The notes: a model not told the origin generated them from the sequence alone. DNA of 64,000 bases from CAXXOK01 sp963675365 (GCA_963675365.2 CAXXVA010000002.1:558001-622000); one strand, 5' to 3'; shown: positions 33,429-42,306, counted from the stretch's first letter. Translations and numbers: made by a program.

Positions 33429-33856
33429 TGAAGATTGACGATGTCAAAGCGCTTGCGGAGATCCTGTCAAAATCGGATCTGACTTCGCTTTCATACAAGG
33501 AAGGCGATCTGGAAATCCATATCGAGCGCGCCGCCGCGTACCCGCCGCCCGCAAAAAGCGAAGCGGCCGCGCCCGCCGCGCCGATCGCCGACGATGCGGA
33601 GCAGCAGAACGACTTCAACAACATGCACGAGCTGAAAGCTCCGATGGTCGGCGTGTTCTATGCCGCGCCCGCGCCGGACGCCGAACCCTTTGTGAAGGTC
33701 GGCGACCATGTTGAAAAAGGACAAGTTGTGTGCATTCTGGAAGCCATGAAGCTCATGAACGATATCACCGCCCCCGTCTCCGGCCGCATCGTGGATATCT
33801 GCGCGCAGAACGGGGTTGTCATGGAATACGGACAAACTTTGATGAAGATTATCTAG
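33425..33856 (+). CDS. accB: biotin carboxyl carrier protein of acetyl-CoA carboxylase
   Basis: A 143-residue protein (ATGATG start, 33425 or 33428). A helical N-terminal part (KIDDVKALAEILSKSDLTSL) and a Pro/Ala-rich linker (residues about 38-60) lead to the biotinyl domain, with the biotinylated Lys in EAMKLMN. It overlaps the fabF stop. A 160-nt fold-back element starts at its stop codon and separates it from fabZ, interrupting the otherwise tight operon. Confidence 0.96.
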   Translation: MMKIDDVKALAEILSKSDLTSLSYKEGDLEIHIERAAAYPPPAKSEAAAPAAPIADDAEQQNDFNNMHELKAPMVGVFYAAPAPDAEPFVKVGDHVEKGQVVCILEAMKLMNDITAPVSGRIVDICAQNGVVMEYGQTLMKII

Positions 33857-34015
33857 GCAAATGCTGACCAAATCTCCCGCACGCTGCCGTTCGCATTTTC
33901 ACCATCTTGCGCCTGCCGGAGCCTTGACGTAGCGCTGCTACTACGGCGGCCCCGCAAGCACAACCTGATGAAAATGCGTTACGGCATCGCACAAGATCTC
34001 TGGTCATCATTTGCC
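33856..34015 (+). repeat. fold-back repeat element, copy 1
   Basis: A 160-nt imperfect palindrome beginning at the last base of the accB stop. Ends GGCAAATG / CATTTGCC, then TGACCA / TGGTCA, a perfect CGCATTTTCA / TGAAAATGCG inner stem, and a core hairpin GTAGC-GCT-GCTAC (33929-33941). It shares a conserved core with 51447-51607: CATCTTGCG, GTAGCGCTGCTACTAC, GCACAACCT and ACGGCATCGCACAAG. Confidence 0.85.
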
Positions 34016-34025
34016 CAGATAATGG

Positions 34026-34055
34026 TTGAATATAGTTATATTAGAAACGTAGTAT
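34026..34055 (+). promoter_or_regulatory. possible internal promoter and palindrome before fabZ
   Basis: TTGAAT (34026-34031), 18-nt spacer, TAGTAT (34050-34055). A perfect inverted repeat AATATA-GT-TATATT (34029-34042) overlaps the -35 and could be an operator. Confidence 0.45.
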
Positions 34056-34086
34056 TTACCTTTATGAACACACGAAAGGGTAGGCT

Positions 34087-34515
34087 ATGAACAGAGAAGA
34101 GATTAAGGAACTGATCCCACACCGGGAGCCGATGCTGCTGGTGGACGAGATCGTGCTGGACGGCGAATATGCCCGCGCCACCTATACCGTGCGCGGGGAC
34201 GAGTGGTTTTTACAGGGGCATTTCCCGGGCAATCCGGTGGTGCCCGGCGTGGTGCTGTGCGAGATTATCGCCCAGGGCGCCGCGCTGCTTTTAAAGGACG
34301 ACCTGATCGGCAAGGTGCCGTTTTTCGCCGGTATGAACAAGGTGAAGTTCCGCCAGCCCGCCCGCCCCGGCGACAGGCTGGATATCGTCGCCAACATCAC
34401 CCGCCACAACGGCCCGTTCGTGATACTCAAGGGCGAGGCGTATGTGGGGGATAAAAAATGCGTCGAAGGCGAGTACACCATCGCGCTGATCGATAAGAAC
34501 CAGGCTTATTCCTAA
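34087..34515 (+). CDS. fabZ: 3-hydroxyacyl-ACP dehydratase FabZ
   Basis: A 142-residue hot-dog fold dehydratase. The catalytic His lies in QGHFPGNPVVPGV and the Glu in CEIIAQGAA. The opening IKELIPHREPMLLVDEI is typical. It removes water from 3-hydroxyacyl-ACP before FabK acts. ATG 34087 follows AAAGGG. It sits between accB and accC, as in streptococcal operons, but here is preceded by a repeat and a possible promoter. Confidence 0.96.
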   Translation: MNREEIKELIPHREPMLLVDEIVLDGEYARATYTVRGDEWFLQGHFPGNPVVPGVVLCEIIAQGAALLLKDDLIGKVPFFAGMNKVKFRQPARPGDRLDIVANITRHNGPFVILKGEAYVGDKKCVEGEYTIALIDKNQAYS

Positions 34516-34586
34516 GCTGACCTTCACGCCCGGTCTTTAAGTATCGGGTAAGGAAGCGGCGCTGACTGTGATTAAAGGATAATTAG

Positions 34587-35924
34587 ATGTTTTCAAAGAT
34601 CCTGATCGCCAACCGCGGCGAGATCGCCATTCGCATTATCCGTGCCTGCAAGGAGATGGGCGTTTCCACCGTCGCGGTCTTTTCGGAGGCCGACCGGGAC
34701 GCCCTGCACGTATCGCTGGCCGACGAAAGCTACTGCATCGGGCCCGCGCCCGCCGCGAAAAGCTATTTGAATATGGACGCCATTTTGATGATCGCGCGCT
34801 TCTGCGGCGTGCAGGCCATCCACCCCGGGTACGGCCTGCTGTCGGAAAACCCGGAGTTTTCCGAGCGCTGCGAGCAGGAGGGCATCGTGTTTATCGGCGC
34901 GCCTGCGGACGTCATGCGCAGAATGGGCGACAAGGACATGGCCCGCCGAACCATGCGCGACGCGGGCGTGCCCGTCGTACCAGGCTGCGATCTGGTTACG
35001 ACCCCGGAGGGCGCCAAGCGCGAAGCGAAGAAGATCGGCTATCCGCTGCTTTTAAAAGCCAGAGCGGGCGGCGGAGGCCGCGGCATACGCCGTGTAAACG
35101 AAGATAAAGAGCTTGAGCCTGCGTTTCGCTCGGCTGCAGCGGAGGCGCAGAGCGCCTTCGGCGACGGCGCGCTGTACATGGAAAAGTTGCTGACGGGCGT
35201 CAAGCATATCGAGGTGCAGCTCCTTTGCGATCAGCAGGGCCAAGTGGTATGCCTTGGCGAGCGCGACTGCTCCATGCAGCGTAAAAACCAGAAGGTCATT
35301 GAAGAAAGCCCCGCCGTGTGCGTATCGGAGGAGCTGCGAAAACAGCTGACCCAAACCACCGCGCTCGCGGCGAAGAAAGCCGGGTACGTCGGCGCGGGGA
35401 CGATCGAGTACCTGCTGACAGGCGACGGGCAGTTTTACTTTATGGAAATGAACACGCGATTGCAGGTGGAGCACCCCGTCACCGAGATGGTCACCGGCGT
35501 GGACCTGGTGAAAAGCCAGATCCGCATTGCCAGCGGCCAGCCCCTGCAGATTACGCAAAAGGACGTGCGTATCGACCACCACGCCATCGAATGCCGCATC
35601 AACGCCGAGGATCCGCTCAACGATTTCCGGCCGAGCTGCGGGCAGATCGGCATCCTGCACATTCCCGGCGGGCCGAACGTGCGCTTCGATACGGCGTTGT
35701 ACCAGGGCTATTCCATCCCGCCGTTTTACGATAGCATGATCGGCAAGCTCATCGTATCGGCCAGGACGCGCGAGGACGCCATCCGCAAAATGCAGGCGGC
35801 GCTGTGCGAAATGGTCATCGAGGGCGTTAACCACAACGCCCAGATGCACCTGGATCTGCTCTGCGAACCCGCGTTTGCCGACGGTGGCTATACGACCGAT
35901 TACCTCTCCAACCGAAAGGCATAG
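34587..35924 (+). CDS. accC: biotin carboxylase subunit of acetyl-CoA carboxylase
   Basis: A 445-residue ATP-grasp enzyme that carboxylates biotin on AccB. It begins FSKILIANRGEIAIRIIRAC; ATP-binding sequence KARAGGGGRGIR and the catalytic MEMNTRLQVEHPVTEMVTG are present. Length matches the single-subunit bacterial form. ATG 34587 follows AAAGGA. It is followed by accD after 11 nt. Confidence 0.97.
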   Translation: MFSKILIANRGEIAIRIIRACKEMGVSTVAVFSEADRDALHVSLADESYCIGPAPAAKSYLNMDAILMIARFCGVQAIHPGYGLLSENPEFSERCEQEGIVFIGAPADVMRRMGDKDMARRTMRDAGVPVVPGCDLVTTPEGAKREAKKIGYPLLLKARAGGGGRGIRRVNEDKELEPAFRSAAAEAQSAFGDGALYMEKLLTGVKHIEVQLLCDQQGQVVCLGERDCSMQRKNQKVIEESPAVCVSEELRKQLTQTTALAAKKAGYVGAGTIEYLLTGDGQFYFMEMNTRLQVEHPVTEMVTGVDLVKSQIRIASGQPLQITQKDVRIDHHAIECRINAEDPLNDFRPSCGQIGILHIPGGPNVRFDTALYQGYSIPPFYDSMIGKLIVSARTREDAIRKMQAALCEMVIEGVNHNAQMHLDLLCEPAFADGGYTTDYLSNRKA

Positions 35925-35935
35925 GAGCGTAAACG

Positions 35936-36796
35936 ATGGCGTTACTCAACAAGCGGCTGTTCAAAAAACCGAACATCAAGCTGGAAGGCGTGCCCGAAGA
36001 GGCCGAAAACGCCCCCGACGCGCTGGTGCACTGCTCTTCCTGCGGCGTATCCGTGCCACACAAAGTTATGCTTTCGCAGGACTACGTCTGCCCGCATTGC
36101 GGCGCCTTGCAGACGGTTCCCGCGCGCGACCGCATGCGCTGGCTGTGCGACGAGGGTAGCTTCAAGGAGACCGACCGGGATTTACAGCCCAAGGACCGCC
36201 TGCAATTTCCCGGCTATGCCGGGAAGCTTGAAAAAGCCGCGGCGGTAAGCGGCGAACCGGAGGGTGTGATTACCGGAACCGGCAAGATCGGCGGCAGGCC
36301 CTGCGCGTTCTTTTTTATGAATCCGGAATTTATCATGGGTTCGATGGGCGCCGTGGTGGGCGAGAAAATCACGCGGCTGTTCGAGCTTGCCAAAAAGCGC
36401 AGGCTGCCGGTGATCGGCTACACGGTATCGGGCGGCGCGCGCATCCAGGAAGGCGTGTTCTCGCTGATGCAGATGGCCAAAACCTCCGGCGCGGTGCTCC
36501 GGCACAGCCAGGCGGGGCATTTGTATATCGTAGTGTTAACCCACCCGACCACCGGCGGGGTGACGGCCTCGTTTGCGATGGAAGCGGATATCATTCTGGC
36601 CGAGCCCAAAGCGCTGATCGGCTTTGCGGGCCCGCGCGTGATCGAGCAGACCATGCGCCAGCAGCTGCCCGATGGCTTCCAGCGCGCGGAATTCCTGCTG
36701 GAGAAGGGCTTTATCGACCGTATCGTGCCCAGAAATGTACAGAAAAAGGAGCTTTTACAGCTTTTGAAGCTTCACTCCGGGGAGGCGAGCGTATGA
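35936..36796 (+). CDS. accD: acetyl-CoA carboxylase carboxyltransferase beta subunit
   Basis: A 286-residue subunit. The N-terminal zinc ribbon has four Cys (CSSCGVSVPHKVMLSQDYVC split; CPHCG second pair) and the crotonase-like core includes MGAVVGEKI, GYTVSGGARIQEG and LTHPTTGGVTASFAM. With AccA it moves the carboxyl group from biotin to acetyl-CoA. It overlaps accA by 4 nt. Confidence 0.96.
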   Translation: MALLNKRLFKKPNIKLEGVPEEAENAPDALVHCSSCGVSVPHKVMLSQDYVCPHCGALQTVPARDRMRWLCDEGSFKETDRDLQPKDRLQFPGYAGKLEKAAAVSGEPEGVITGTGKIGGRPCAFFFMNPEFIMGSMGAVVGEKITRLFELAKKRRLPVIGYTVSGGARIQEGVFSLMQMAKTSGAVLRHSQAGHLYIVVLTHPTTGGVTASFAMEADIILAEPKALIGFAGPRVIEQTMRQQLPDGFQRAEFLLEKGFIDRIVPRNVQKKELLQLLKLHSGEASV

Positions 36797-37578
36797 GCGG
36801 CGCATACCAGCATGTAAAGGCGGCCCGGCAGCAAAGCCGCCCGACCTCGATGTTCTATATCAGCCGGATGTTTGACGGGTTCATGGAAATGCACGGCGAC
36901 AGGCGCTATGCGGACGATCATGCCATCGTCGCGGGCGTCGCCGGGCTCGACGGCCTGCCGGTTACGGTAATCGGCATCGAAAAAGGCGTCGAGATCGAGG
37001 AAAAGATCAAGCGTAATTTCGGCGCCGCGCATCCCGACGGCTACCGCAAGGCACTGCGGCAGATGAAGCTCGCCGAAAAGTTCCGCCGCCCCGTCGTGTG
37101 CTTCATCGATACCTCCGGCGCGTACCCCGGCATCGGCGCCGAAGAGCGCGGGCAGGGGCTTGCGATCGCGGAAAACCTGATGGCGATGATGGGGCTCAAG
37201 GTGCCGATCATTTCAATTCTCATCGGCGAGGGCGGCAGCGGCGGCGCGCTGGCGCTGGCCGTGGCGGACAGGGTATGGATGCTTGAAAACGCCGTGTACT
37301 CCGTCATCTCGCCCGAGGGCGCGGCCTCCATCGTATGGAAGGACGCGGGCAAGGCCGAGGAAGCCAGCGAGGCGCTGAAGCTGACAGCGGACGACCTGTA
37401 CGGCTTTGGCATCGTAGAGCGCGTGTTCTCTGAGGAGAAGGGGGATTTTGAAAAAGTACAAAAAACCCTGCGCGCCGCATTAACCCAGGAACTCAAAGCG
37501 TTGACCCAAAAGAAAGCCGCCGAACTGACAAAAGAGCGATACCAGCGTTTCCGCAGAATGGGAGGGCCTGACCAATGA
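36793..37578 (+). CDS. accA: acetyl-CoA carboxylase carboxyltransferase alpha subunit
   Basis: A 261-residue subunit. Landmarks are GFMEMHGDRRYADD, RNFGAAHPDGYRKALR, CFIDTSGAYPGIGAEERGQG and IGEGGSGGALALAVADRV. It completes the four-part carboxylase encoded here (AccB, AccC, AccD, AccA), the committed step to malonyl-CoA. It is shorter than E. coli AccA (319), lacking most of the N-terminal helices, as is usual in Firmicutes. Confidence 0.96.
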   Translation: MSGAYQHVKAARQQSRPTSMFYISRMFDGFMEMHGDRRYADDHAIVAGVAGLDGLPVTVIGIEKGVEIEEKIKRNFGAAHPDGYRKALRQMKLAEKFRRPVVCFIDTSGAYPGIGAEERGQGLAIAENLMAMMGLKVPIISILIGEGGSGGALALAVADRVWMLENAVYSVISPEGAASIVWKDAGKAEEASEALKLTADDLYGFGIVERVFSEEKGDFEKVQKTLRAALTQELKALTQKKAAELTKERYQRFRRMGGPDQ

Positions 37579-38414
37579 TCGCCATCATGGTAGACAGCGC
37601 CGCGGGCATCTCGCGCCAGGAGGCCGAGGAGCTTGGCGCGCATTACGTGCCGATGACCTATACTTTCGGCCAGAAGCAGTATGCCGAGCACTATCTGGGC
37701 GAAAACGGCCGCTTCGAGCCGTATATCGCAAGCGATTCCCTGGAGCGCAAGACCAGCCAGGCGTCCCTGGACGCGTTTATCAGGGCCTACGAGCGGCAGA
37801 TGGCCAAGGGCAGGCAGGTGCTGTGCATCACCATCTCCTCGCGCCTTTCGGGCACCTATGACAACGCCATGCTTGCCGCCAAGGAGGTCAACGCCGACGA
37901 GATCAAGGTGCTGGACAGCCGCAACTGCGCGGGGGGCATCTATTTCCTCATCGTGCGTGCCAAACAGTTGATCGGCGAGGGCAAGACGCTTGACGAGATC
38001 CTGGAGATCCTCATCGAGGAGCGCAAGAATATCCACAACGTTTTCACCGTCAACGACATGACGAACCTGCGCAATTCCGGCAGGCTCGGCGTGGTGCGCC
38101 AAAGCGTGTCCACCATCCTGAACCTGCGCCCGATCCTGTATTTGCAGCAGGGTTCCATCTACTCCGACGGCACCGCCCGCGGCAGCCAGGACCAGATGAA
38201 AAAGCTTGTGGATACCGTGCCCCAGGGCGTAAAATACGTCGTGCTTCACAGTCACTTTGAAAACCCTTACCAGAGCCAGCTGCAAAACATGCTCCGCGCC
38301 AGGCTCGGCAACGATATCACCGTCCGCGTCGTCAGTCTCGGCCCTGTATTGACCATTCATCTGGGATTAACCTATTTGGGCGTTTGCTGGATGGAGCAGG
38401 GGAACGGGGACTGA
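37575..38414 (+). CDS. DegV family fatty-acid-binding protein (FakB-like)
   Basis: A 279-residue DegV protein. DegV domains bind a fatty acid and, as FakB, present it to the kinase FakA for activation. The N-terminal IMVDSAAGISRQEAEELG, the TSQAS motif near residue 62, ITISSRLSGTYDNA and FTVNDMTNLRNSGRLG are typical. It overlaps accA by 4 nt and ends the fab operon, which suggests a link between de novo synthesis and uptake of exogenous fatty acid. No fakA is present in the window. Confidence 0.9.
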   Translation: MIAIMVDSAAGISRQEAEELGAHYVPMTYTFGQKQYAEHYLGENGRFEPYIASDSLERKTSQASLDAFIRAYERQMAKGRQVLCITISSRLSGTYDNAMLAAKEVNADEIKVLDSRNCAGGIYFLIVRAKQLIGEGKTLDEILEILIEERKNIHNVFTVNDMTNLRNSGRLGVVRQSVSTILNLRPILYLQQGSIYSDGTARGSQDQMKKLVDTVPQGVKYVVLHSHFENPYQSQLQNMLRARLGNDITVRVVSLGPVLTIHLGLTYLGVCWMEQGNGD

Positions 38415-38532
38415 CGTCGAATAATACATTGAAATACCATTGGACGGAGAGGATGGGGACCGACGATGGTGCAGCGACAGGCCGGACCTGCGAATACCTG
38501 CGGGGCCGGCCGTAAAGAGAGAGAAAACCTGA

Positions 38533-38566
38533 AACAACCTTGCCTGCAAAGGCGGGGTTGTTTTTT
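38533..38566 (+). terminator. terminator of the fatty acid operon
   Basis: AACAACC (38533-38539) with GGTTGTT (38556-38562), inner GCC/GGC, then six T. The remaining 38415-38530 has no gene; GGCCGG and CCGGCC there could pair. Confidence 0.8.
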
Positions 38567-38637
38567 ATATACAAGCATGTAAGTTCAGGGCAACCGGAGG
38601 CGTGCGTTCAGGCGAACGCGCACAGAAAGGAACGGGA

Positions 38638-39873
38638 ATGGCATTTAACTTGATAGTCGGGCAGAGCGGAGGGCCTACAGCGGTGATTAATACCACGCTT
38701 GCGGGGGTATTTCAAAACGCCAAGCGCAGGTCGGCGCAATCGATTTTTGGGATGCGCTACGGGATTCGGGGATTTCTGGATGACGACATTGTGGATATGG
38801 AGCGTTACATCAAAGGTTCGCTGGAATATGAGATTTTAAAGCGGACGCCGTCATCGTTTCTGGGCTCCTGCCGCTACCGTCTGCCGGATCTTGCGGATGA
38901 CGAGGACATGTACAGGCGGATATTCCGCTCGCTGAACGACAAGAAAATCGACGCCTTTTTGTATATCGGCGGCAACGACAGCATGGATACCATTATGAAG
39001 CTGTCGCAGTACGGCGCGGCGACAGGAAGCGATATCCGCTTTATCGGTATTCCCAAAACGATCGACAACGACCTGTTGGGAACGGATCATACGCCCGGCT
39101 ACGGCTCGGCGGCGAAGTATATCGCCGTGACCATGAAGGAGATCATCCGCGACGCGTCCGTATACGGCACCAGGAACGTGACCGTGGTCGAAATCATGGG
39201 CAGGAACACCGGCTGGCTTACGGCGGCGTCGGCGCTGGTGCAGGGCGACGACTGCGACGGCGTGGATATGATCTGCCTGCCGGAGGTGGGGTTTGACGTC
39301 GGGCATTTTATGGAACATGTGGACGGCCTGCTGCAAAAACAGAAGGGCGCTGTGGTGATCGCCGTGTCCGAAGGTGTGAAGCTTGCGGATGGCCGGTATG
39401 TGTGCGAGCTGTCCGACGACGCGCGGTATGTGGACGCGTTCGGCCATAAAAACCTGACGGGCACGGCGCGCTATTTGTCCAATACGTTGGCCCATGCGCT
39501 GAAGGTGAAAACCCGTTCCATCGAGCTGAGCACCCTGCAGCGATGTGCGGGGCACATGCAGAGCCGGACGGATATTTTAGAGGCGTACCAGGTGGGCGGC
39601 GCCGGCGTGAAGGCGGCGATGGAAGGCAAAACCGGCCAGATGGTGACCCTGCGCAGGATTTCCGACGATCCCTACCAAATGATCACCGGGCTGACGGACG
39701 TTGAAAACGCCGCCAATTTTGAAAAAAAGGTGCCGACGGAATGGATCGACGCCAGCCGTTACGCCATGACGGAGGACGTCGTGCGCTACATCCGCCCGCT
39801 GATCCAGGCGGAGCTCCCCGCGTTTTTCATCGACGGTCTCGTCCGTCACTTAAACCTTAAGTTCTGCCAATAA
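38638..39873 (+). CDS. pfp: 6-phosphofructokinase, probably pyrophosphate-dependent
   Basis: A 411-residue phosphofructokinase. The phosphoryl-donor motif reads YIGGNDSMDT and the catalytic loop PKTIDNDLLGTDHTPGYGSA. Asp in the second donor position and Lys in PKTIDND mark the PPi-using group; ATP enzymes have GGDGS and PGTIDND. Other motifs: VVEIMGRNTGWL and AVSEGVKLADG. ATG 38638 follows AAAGGAACGG; the longer frame from 38602 lacks a ribosome site. It interconverts fructose 6-phosphate and fructose 1,6-bisphosphate reversibly. Confidence 0.9.
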   Translation: MAFNLIVGQSGGPTAVINTTLAGVFQNAKRRSAQSIFGMRYGIRGFLDDDIVDMERYIKGSLEYEILKRTPSSFLGSCRYRLPDLADDEDMYRRIFRSLNDKKIDAFLYIGGNDSMDTIMKLSQYGAATGSDIRFIGIPKTIDNDLLGTDHTPGYGSAAKYIAVTMKEIIRDASVYGTRNVTVVEIMGRNTGWLTAASALVQGDDCDGVDMICLPEVGFDVGHFMEHVDGLLQKQKGAVVIAVSEGVKLADGRYVCELSDDARYVDAFGHKNLTGTARYLSNTLAHALKVKTRSIELSTLQRCAGHMQSRTDILEAYQVGGAGVKAAMEGKTGQMVTLRRISDDPYQMITGLTDVENAANFEKKVPTEWIDASRYAMTEDVVRYIRPLIQAELPAFFIDGLVRHLNLKFCQ

Positions 39874-39886
39874 GGCGATCGAAAAA

Positions 39887-39916
39887 GCCGCCCCCTTCAA
39901 AGGGGGCGGCTTTTTT
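39887..39916. terminator. bidirectional terminator
   Basis: GCCGCCCCC (39887-39895) with GGGGGCGGC (39902-39910), then TTTTTT; AAAAA precedes it for the opposite strand. Confidence 0.88.
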
Positions 39917-39931
39917 GTACAGAATTGGAAA

Positions 39932-40408
39932 TTATGCTTTTCCGGCGTCAAGTATCAGCGTTTTGTCCATGCATACCGCTTCAGGTCTGCCGACATACTT
40001 CCCGTAATTCGGACACGCGGCGTAGCCGAGTTTTTTGTAAAACGCGACGGCTTTTGCGTTGATCTTGCGCGTTTCCAGGATCAAACGCGTATAGCCCAGC
40101 GCTTTGGCTTTCTCCTCAAGCGCACGGACGATCGCGGTGCCGACGCCCTGCACGTTGGGCCGGGCATACACGCGCTTGATTTCTGCGGCGTCCGCCGAAT
40201 ACGGGCGAAGAGCGCCGCAGCCGCAGGCGGCGCCGTCCGAATAGGCGAGGACAAACACGGCGCGCGGGTCGTTCAGGTCGTCCTCGGCAAAGCTTTGCTC
40301 GCCGCTCGCGCCGGTGATGCGCAAAAGCGCGTCGCTCAATTCCCGCAGCAAACCCTGCGCGTCGTTGCTGAAAACGTCCGCCTCTTTGATTTCGATCCTA
40401 TCGCTCAT
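39932..40408 (-). CDS. GNAT-family N-acetyltransferase
   Basis: A 158-residue acetyltransferase. The acetyl-CoA binding motif is RVYARPNVQGVGTAIVRALEEK (about residues 78-99; R/Q-x-x-G-x-G/A form as QGVGTA) and the C-terminal IVAFYKKLGY-type motif is AVAFYKKLGYAACPNYG. ATG 40408 overlaps the galactanase stop by 4 nt, so it is the second gene of that transcript. The longer frame upstream runs inside the galactanase and was rejected. The acceptor is unknown. Confidence 0.87.
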   Translation of the reverse strand: MSDRIEIKEADVFSNDAQGLLRELSDALLRITGASGEQSFAEDDLNDPRAVFVLAYSDGAACGCGALRPYSADAAEIKRVYARPNVQGVGTAIVRALEEKAKALGYTRLILETRKINAKAVAFYKKLGYAACPNYGKYVGRPEAVCMDKTLILDAGKA

Positions 40409-42306
40409 TTTGATTTGTTGAGCATCCAGTCGTCCAGCTTCCCCCAGGGGCCGGAGCCGGAGGCCTGCACGTACGCGCCTACGGTGATCGTGCCGCCCGA
40501 GACGGGGATGCTTGCGATGGTCGGGTGCTGCCACTCCTGCCACTGGGTAACGGACATTTCGGCGGTGGCGAACACCTCGTCGCCGACGATCGCGTAGATG
40601 TACATGTGCTGCTGCGCGGCGTCGCCGCCCATGATGTAGAGGCTGAAGTCGTAATTGCCGTCGGGAAGGCCGGTCACGGTCTGCTCGATGCGGAACTCCG
40701 CGGCCGCCGGATCGTAGAAGTGGAACAGACCCTTGCCGGATTTGACGTCGTTGATGCTCTCGGCGCGGTATACCTGCTCGGCGCCGTTGATGTTCTCAAT
40801 TTGCCACATGCTCATGTCGGTGTCTTCAAAGCCCGGGTTTTGCAGGTAATTGTCGGCGGTGATGGTCAGCGTGCATTGCACGGCCGTGCCACCCGCGACG
40901 CCGTCGATCGTATAGACGCCTACGCCGTCGGCCGCCGCCTGCGCGACCTGCGTTTCGTCCCAGGTTACGGCAACGGCTTCGGCCGTACCGTCGTTGAACA
41001 CCGCGTCCACGGTTTCGGGCATGGCGACGGGATCGCCCATGAAGCCGGTTGCCGTCGCGTTTTGATAGCTGTCCACCCTGCGCTCCGTCGTGGAACCGGA
41101 ACCACAGAACAAGGGAACGGAAAGCGTCGGCAGCGGATAGCCCTTGAAATCAAACAGCGCCTGATTGTCCCAGGAGGATCCGCCCCAGTACAGCCCCGCG
41201 TCGTTGGGGTCGTAGCTGCCCGCGTAGGAGCTTGCCCATCCCGAGCCGTATTCCTCCCACAGGGCCGCCTGCGCCTCGTAGGTATCCCCGGGCACCGGCA
41301 GCCACGCGGGCTCCCAGTAGCTCCAGCCGAATGCCCCGCCGTCTATAGCCGCCTGCGTAACCGCCCGCAGGGCGTTGGCCTGCCCCTGCACGGTTGCGGC
41401 GTAATCCAGCGCCGCGCCGGTGGCGGGCACGGAGTTCGGCTGATAATCGCCGTTTTCTTCGGTATAGATATAGGATGTTTCCGCAACGAAGGTCATCTTC
41501 CCGTATTCCTGCGCGACGGACGAAAGAACTTCGGTCAGGTTTTCAAGCGTGCCGTGCCAGAAGGGGTAGTAGCTGACGGCGTACACATCGTAATCCACGC
41601 TTCGCGCCCATAAAAGCCTCGCGTAGCGGGCGTCGGGCTTGGAAAAGTGCAGGGCGACCAGCGCGTCAGGCGCGGTGTCCCGCACGGCGCGGCTGCCGGC
41701 CTTGAACAGGGTCGCCATATCGTTCCAGTTGGTCACGCCCGCCATGGCGTTATCCGTTTCGTTGCCCACCTGCACCATGGCGACGTCCGCGCCGGCGTCC
41801 AGAATGGTCCGCAGGCTTTGGCAGGTGTACTGGTACAGGGCGTCGGCTTTTTCATCGACGGTCATGCCCTTCCACGCCTTGGGGCTCATCTGCTTTTTGG
41901 GGTCGGCCCAGAAATCGCTGTAATGGAAATCCACGATCAGCTTTAAACCGACGGCCGCGGCGCGGCGCCCGATCTCGGCCGCAAGCGCAGCGTCGCAGTT
42001 CCCGCCGCCGTAGGCGTTGCCGTCGGCATCGTACGGGTCCACCCATACGCGCACGCGCACGGCCTTGAATCCGCCGTTTTTCAAAAGCAGGAACAGATCG
42101 GATTCCTGGCCGTTCTCGTCACGGAAGATAACGCCGCTGTTTTCCAGCGCAAGCACGCTGGATACGTCGGCCGTGAAGAGAAAATCGTCCGGCAGGCCTT
42201 CCACCGGCGTCACGAATACCCCGTCCGCCAGCACGGGCTGGACGGCGGAAAAAACAAGCAGCAGACCAAGCGCGAATATCAAAAAACGACGAAGCGGTGT
42301 TGGCAT
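40405..42306 (-). CDS. secreted endo-beta-1,4-galactanase, GH53, with Ig-like and CBM-like domains
   Basis: A 633-residue exoenzyme. Signal peptide MPTPLRRFLIFALGLLLVFS ending near VLADG; GH53 domain about 35-395 with FTADVSSVLALE, VRVRVWVDP, the acid/base Glu in VQVGNETDN and the nucleophile Glu in FVAETSYIY; a bacterial Ig-like domain about 400-480 (AVFNDGTAEAVAVTWDE); and a C-terminal beta-sandwich resembling CBM61 (YLQNPGFEDTD ... GKLDDWML). GH53 cuts arabinogalactan I backbones. It diverges from an oligosaccharide importer, as in gan-type loci. No wall anchor or lipobox is seen. Confidence 0.92.
   Translation of the reverse strand: MPTPLRRFLIFALGLLLVFSAVQPVLADGVFVTPVEGLPDDFLFTADVSSVLALENSGVIFRDENGQESDLFLLLKNGGFKAVRVRVWVDPYDADGNAYGGGNCDAALAAEIGRRAAAVGLKLIVDFHYSDFWADPKKQMSPKAWKGMTVDEKADALYQYTCQSLRTILDAGADVAMVQVGNETDNAMAGVTNWNDMATLFKAGSRAVRDTAPDALVALHFSKPDARYARLLWARSVDYDVYAVSYYPFWHGTLENLTEVLSSVAQEYGKMTFVAETSYIYTEENGDYQPNSVPATGAALDYAATVQGQANALRAVTQAAIDGGAFGWSYWEPAWLPVPGDTYEAQAALWEEYGSGWASSYAGSYDPNDAGLYWGGSSWDNQALFDFKGYPLPTLSVPLFCGSGSTTERRVDSYQNATATGFMGDPVAMPETVDAVFNDGTAEAVAVTWDETQVAQAAADGVGVYTIDGVAGGTAVQCTLTITADNYLQNPGFEDTDMSMWQIENINGAEQVYRAESINDVKSGKGLFHFYDPAAAEFRIEQTVTGLPDGNYDFSLYIMGGDAAQQHMYIYAIVGDEVFATAEMSVTQWQEWQHPTIASIPVSGGTITVGAYVQASGSGPWGKLDDWMLNKSK

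Noticed and set aside
37041..38360. Long antisense open frame (about 439 codons) over accA and degV
   Set aside because: It is the mirror of two clear genes in GC-rich DNA, shows no family motifs, and has no ribosome site or promoter. The same applies to antisense frames at 19493-20587, 42552-43760, 53523-54710 and 62430-63878.
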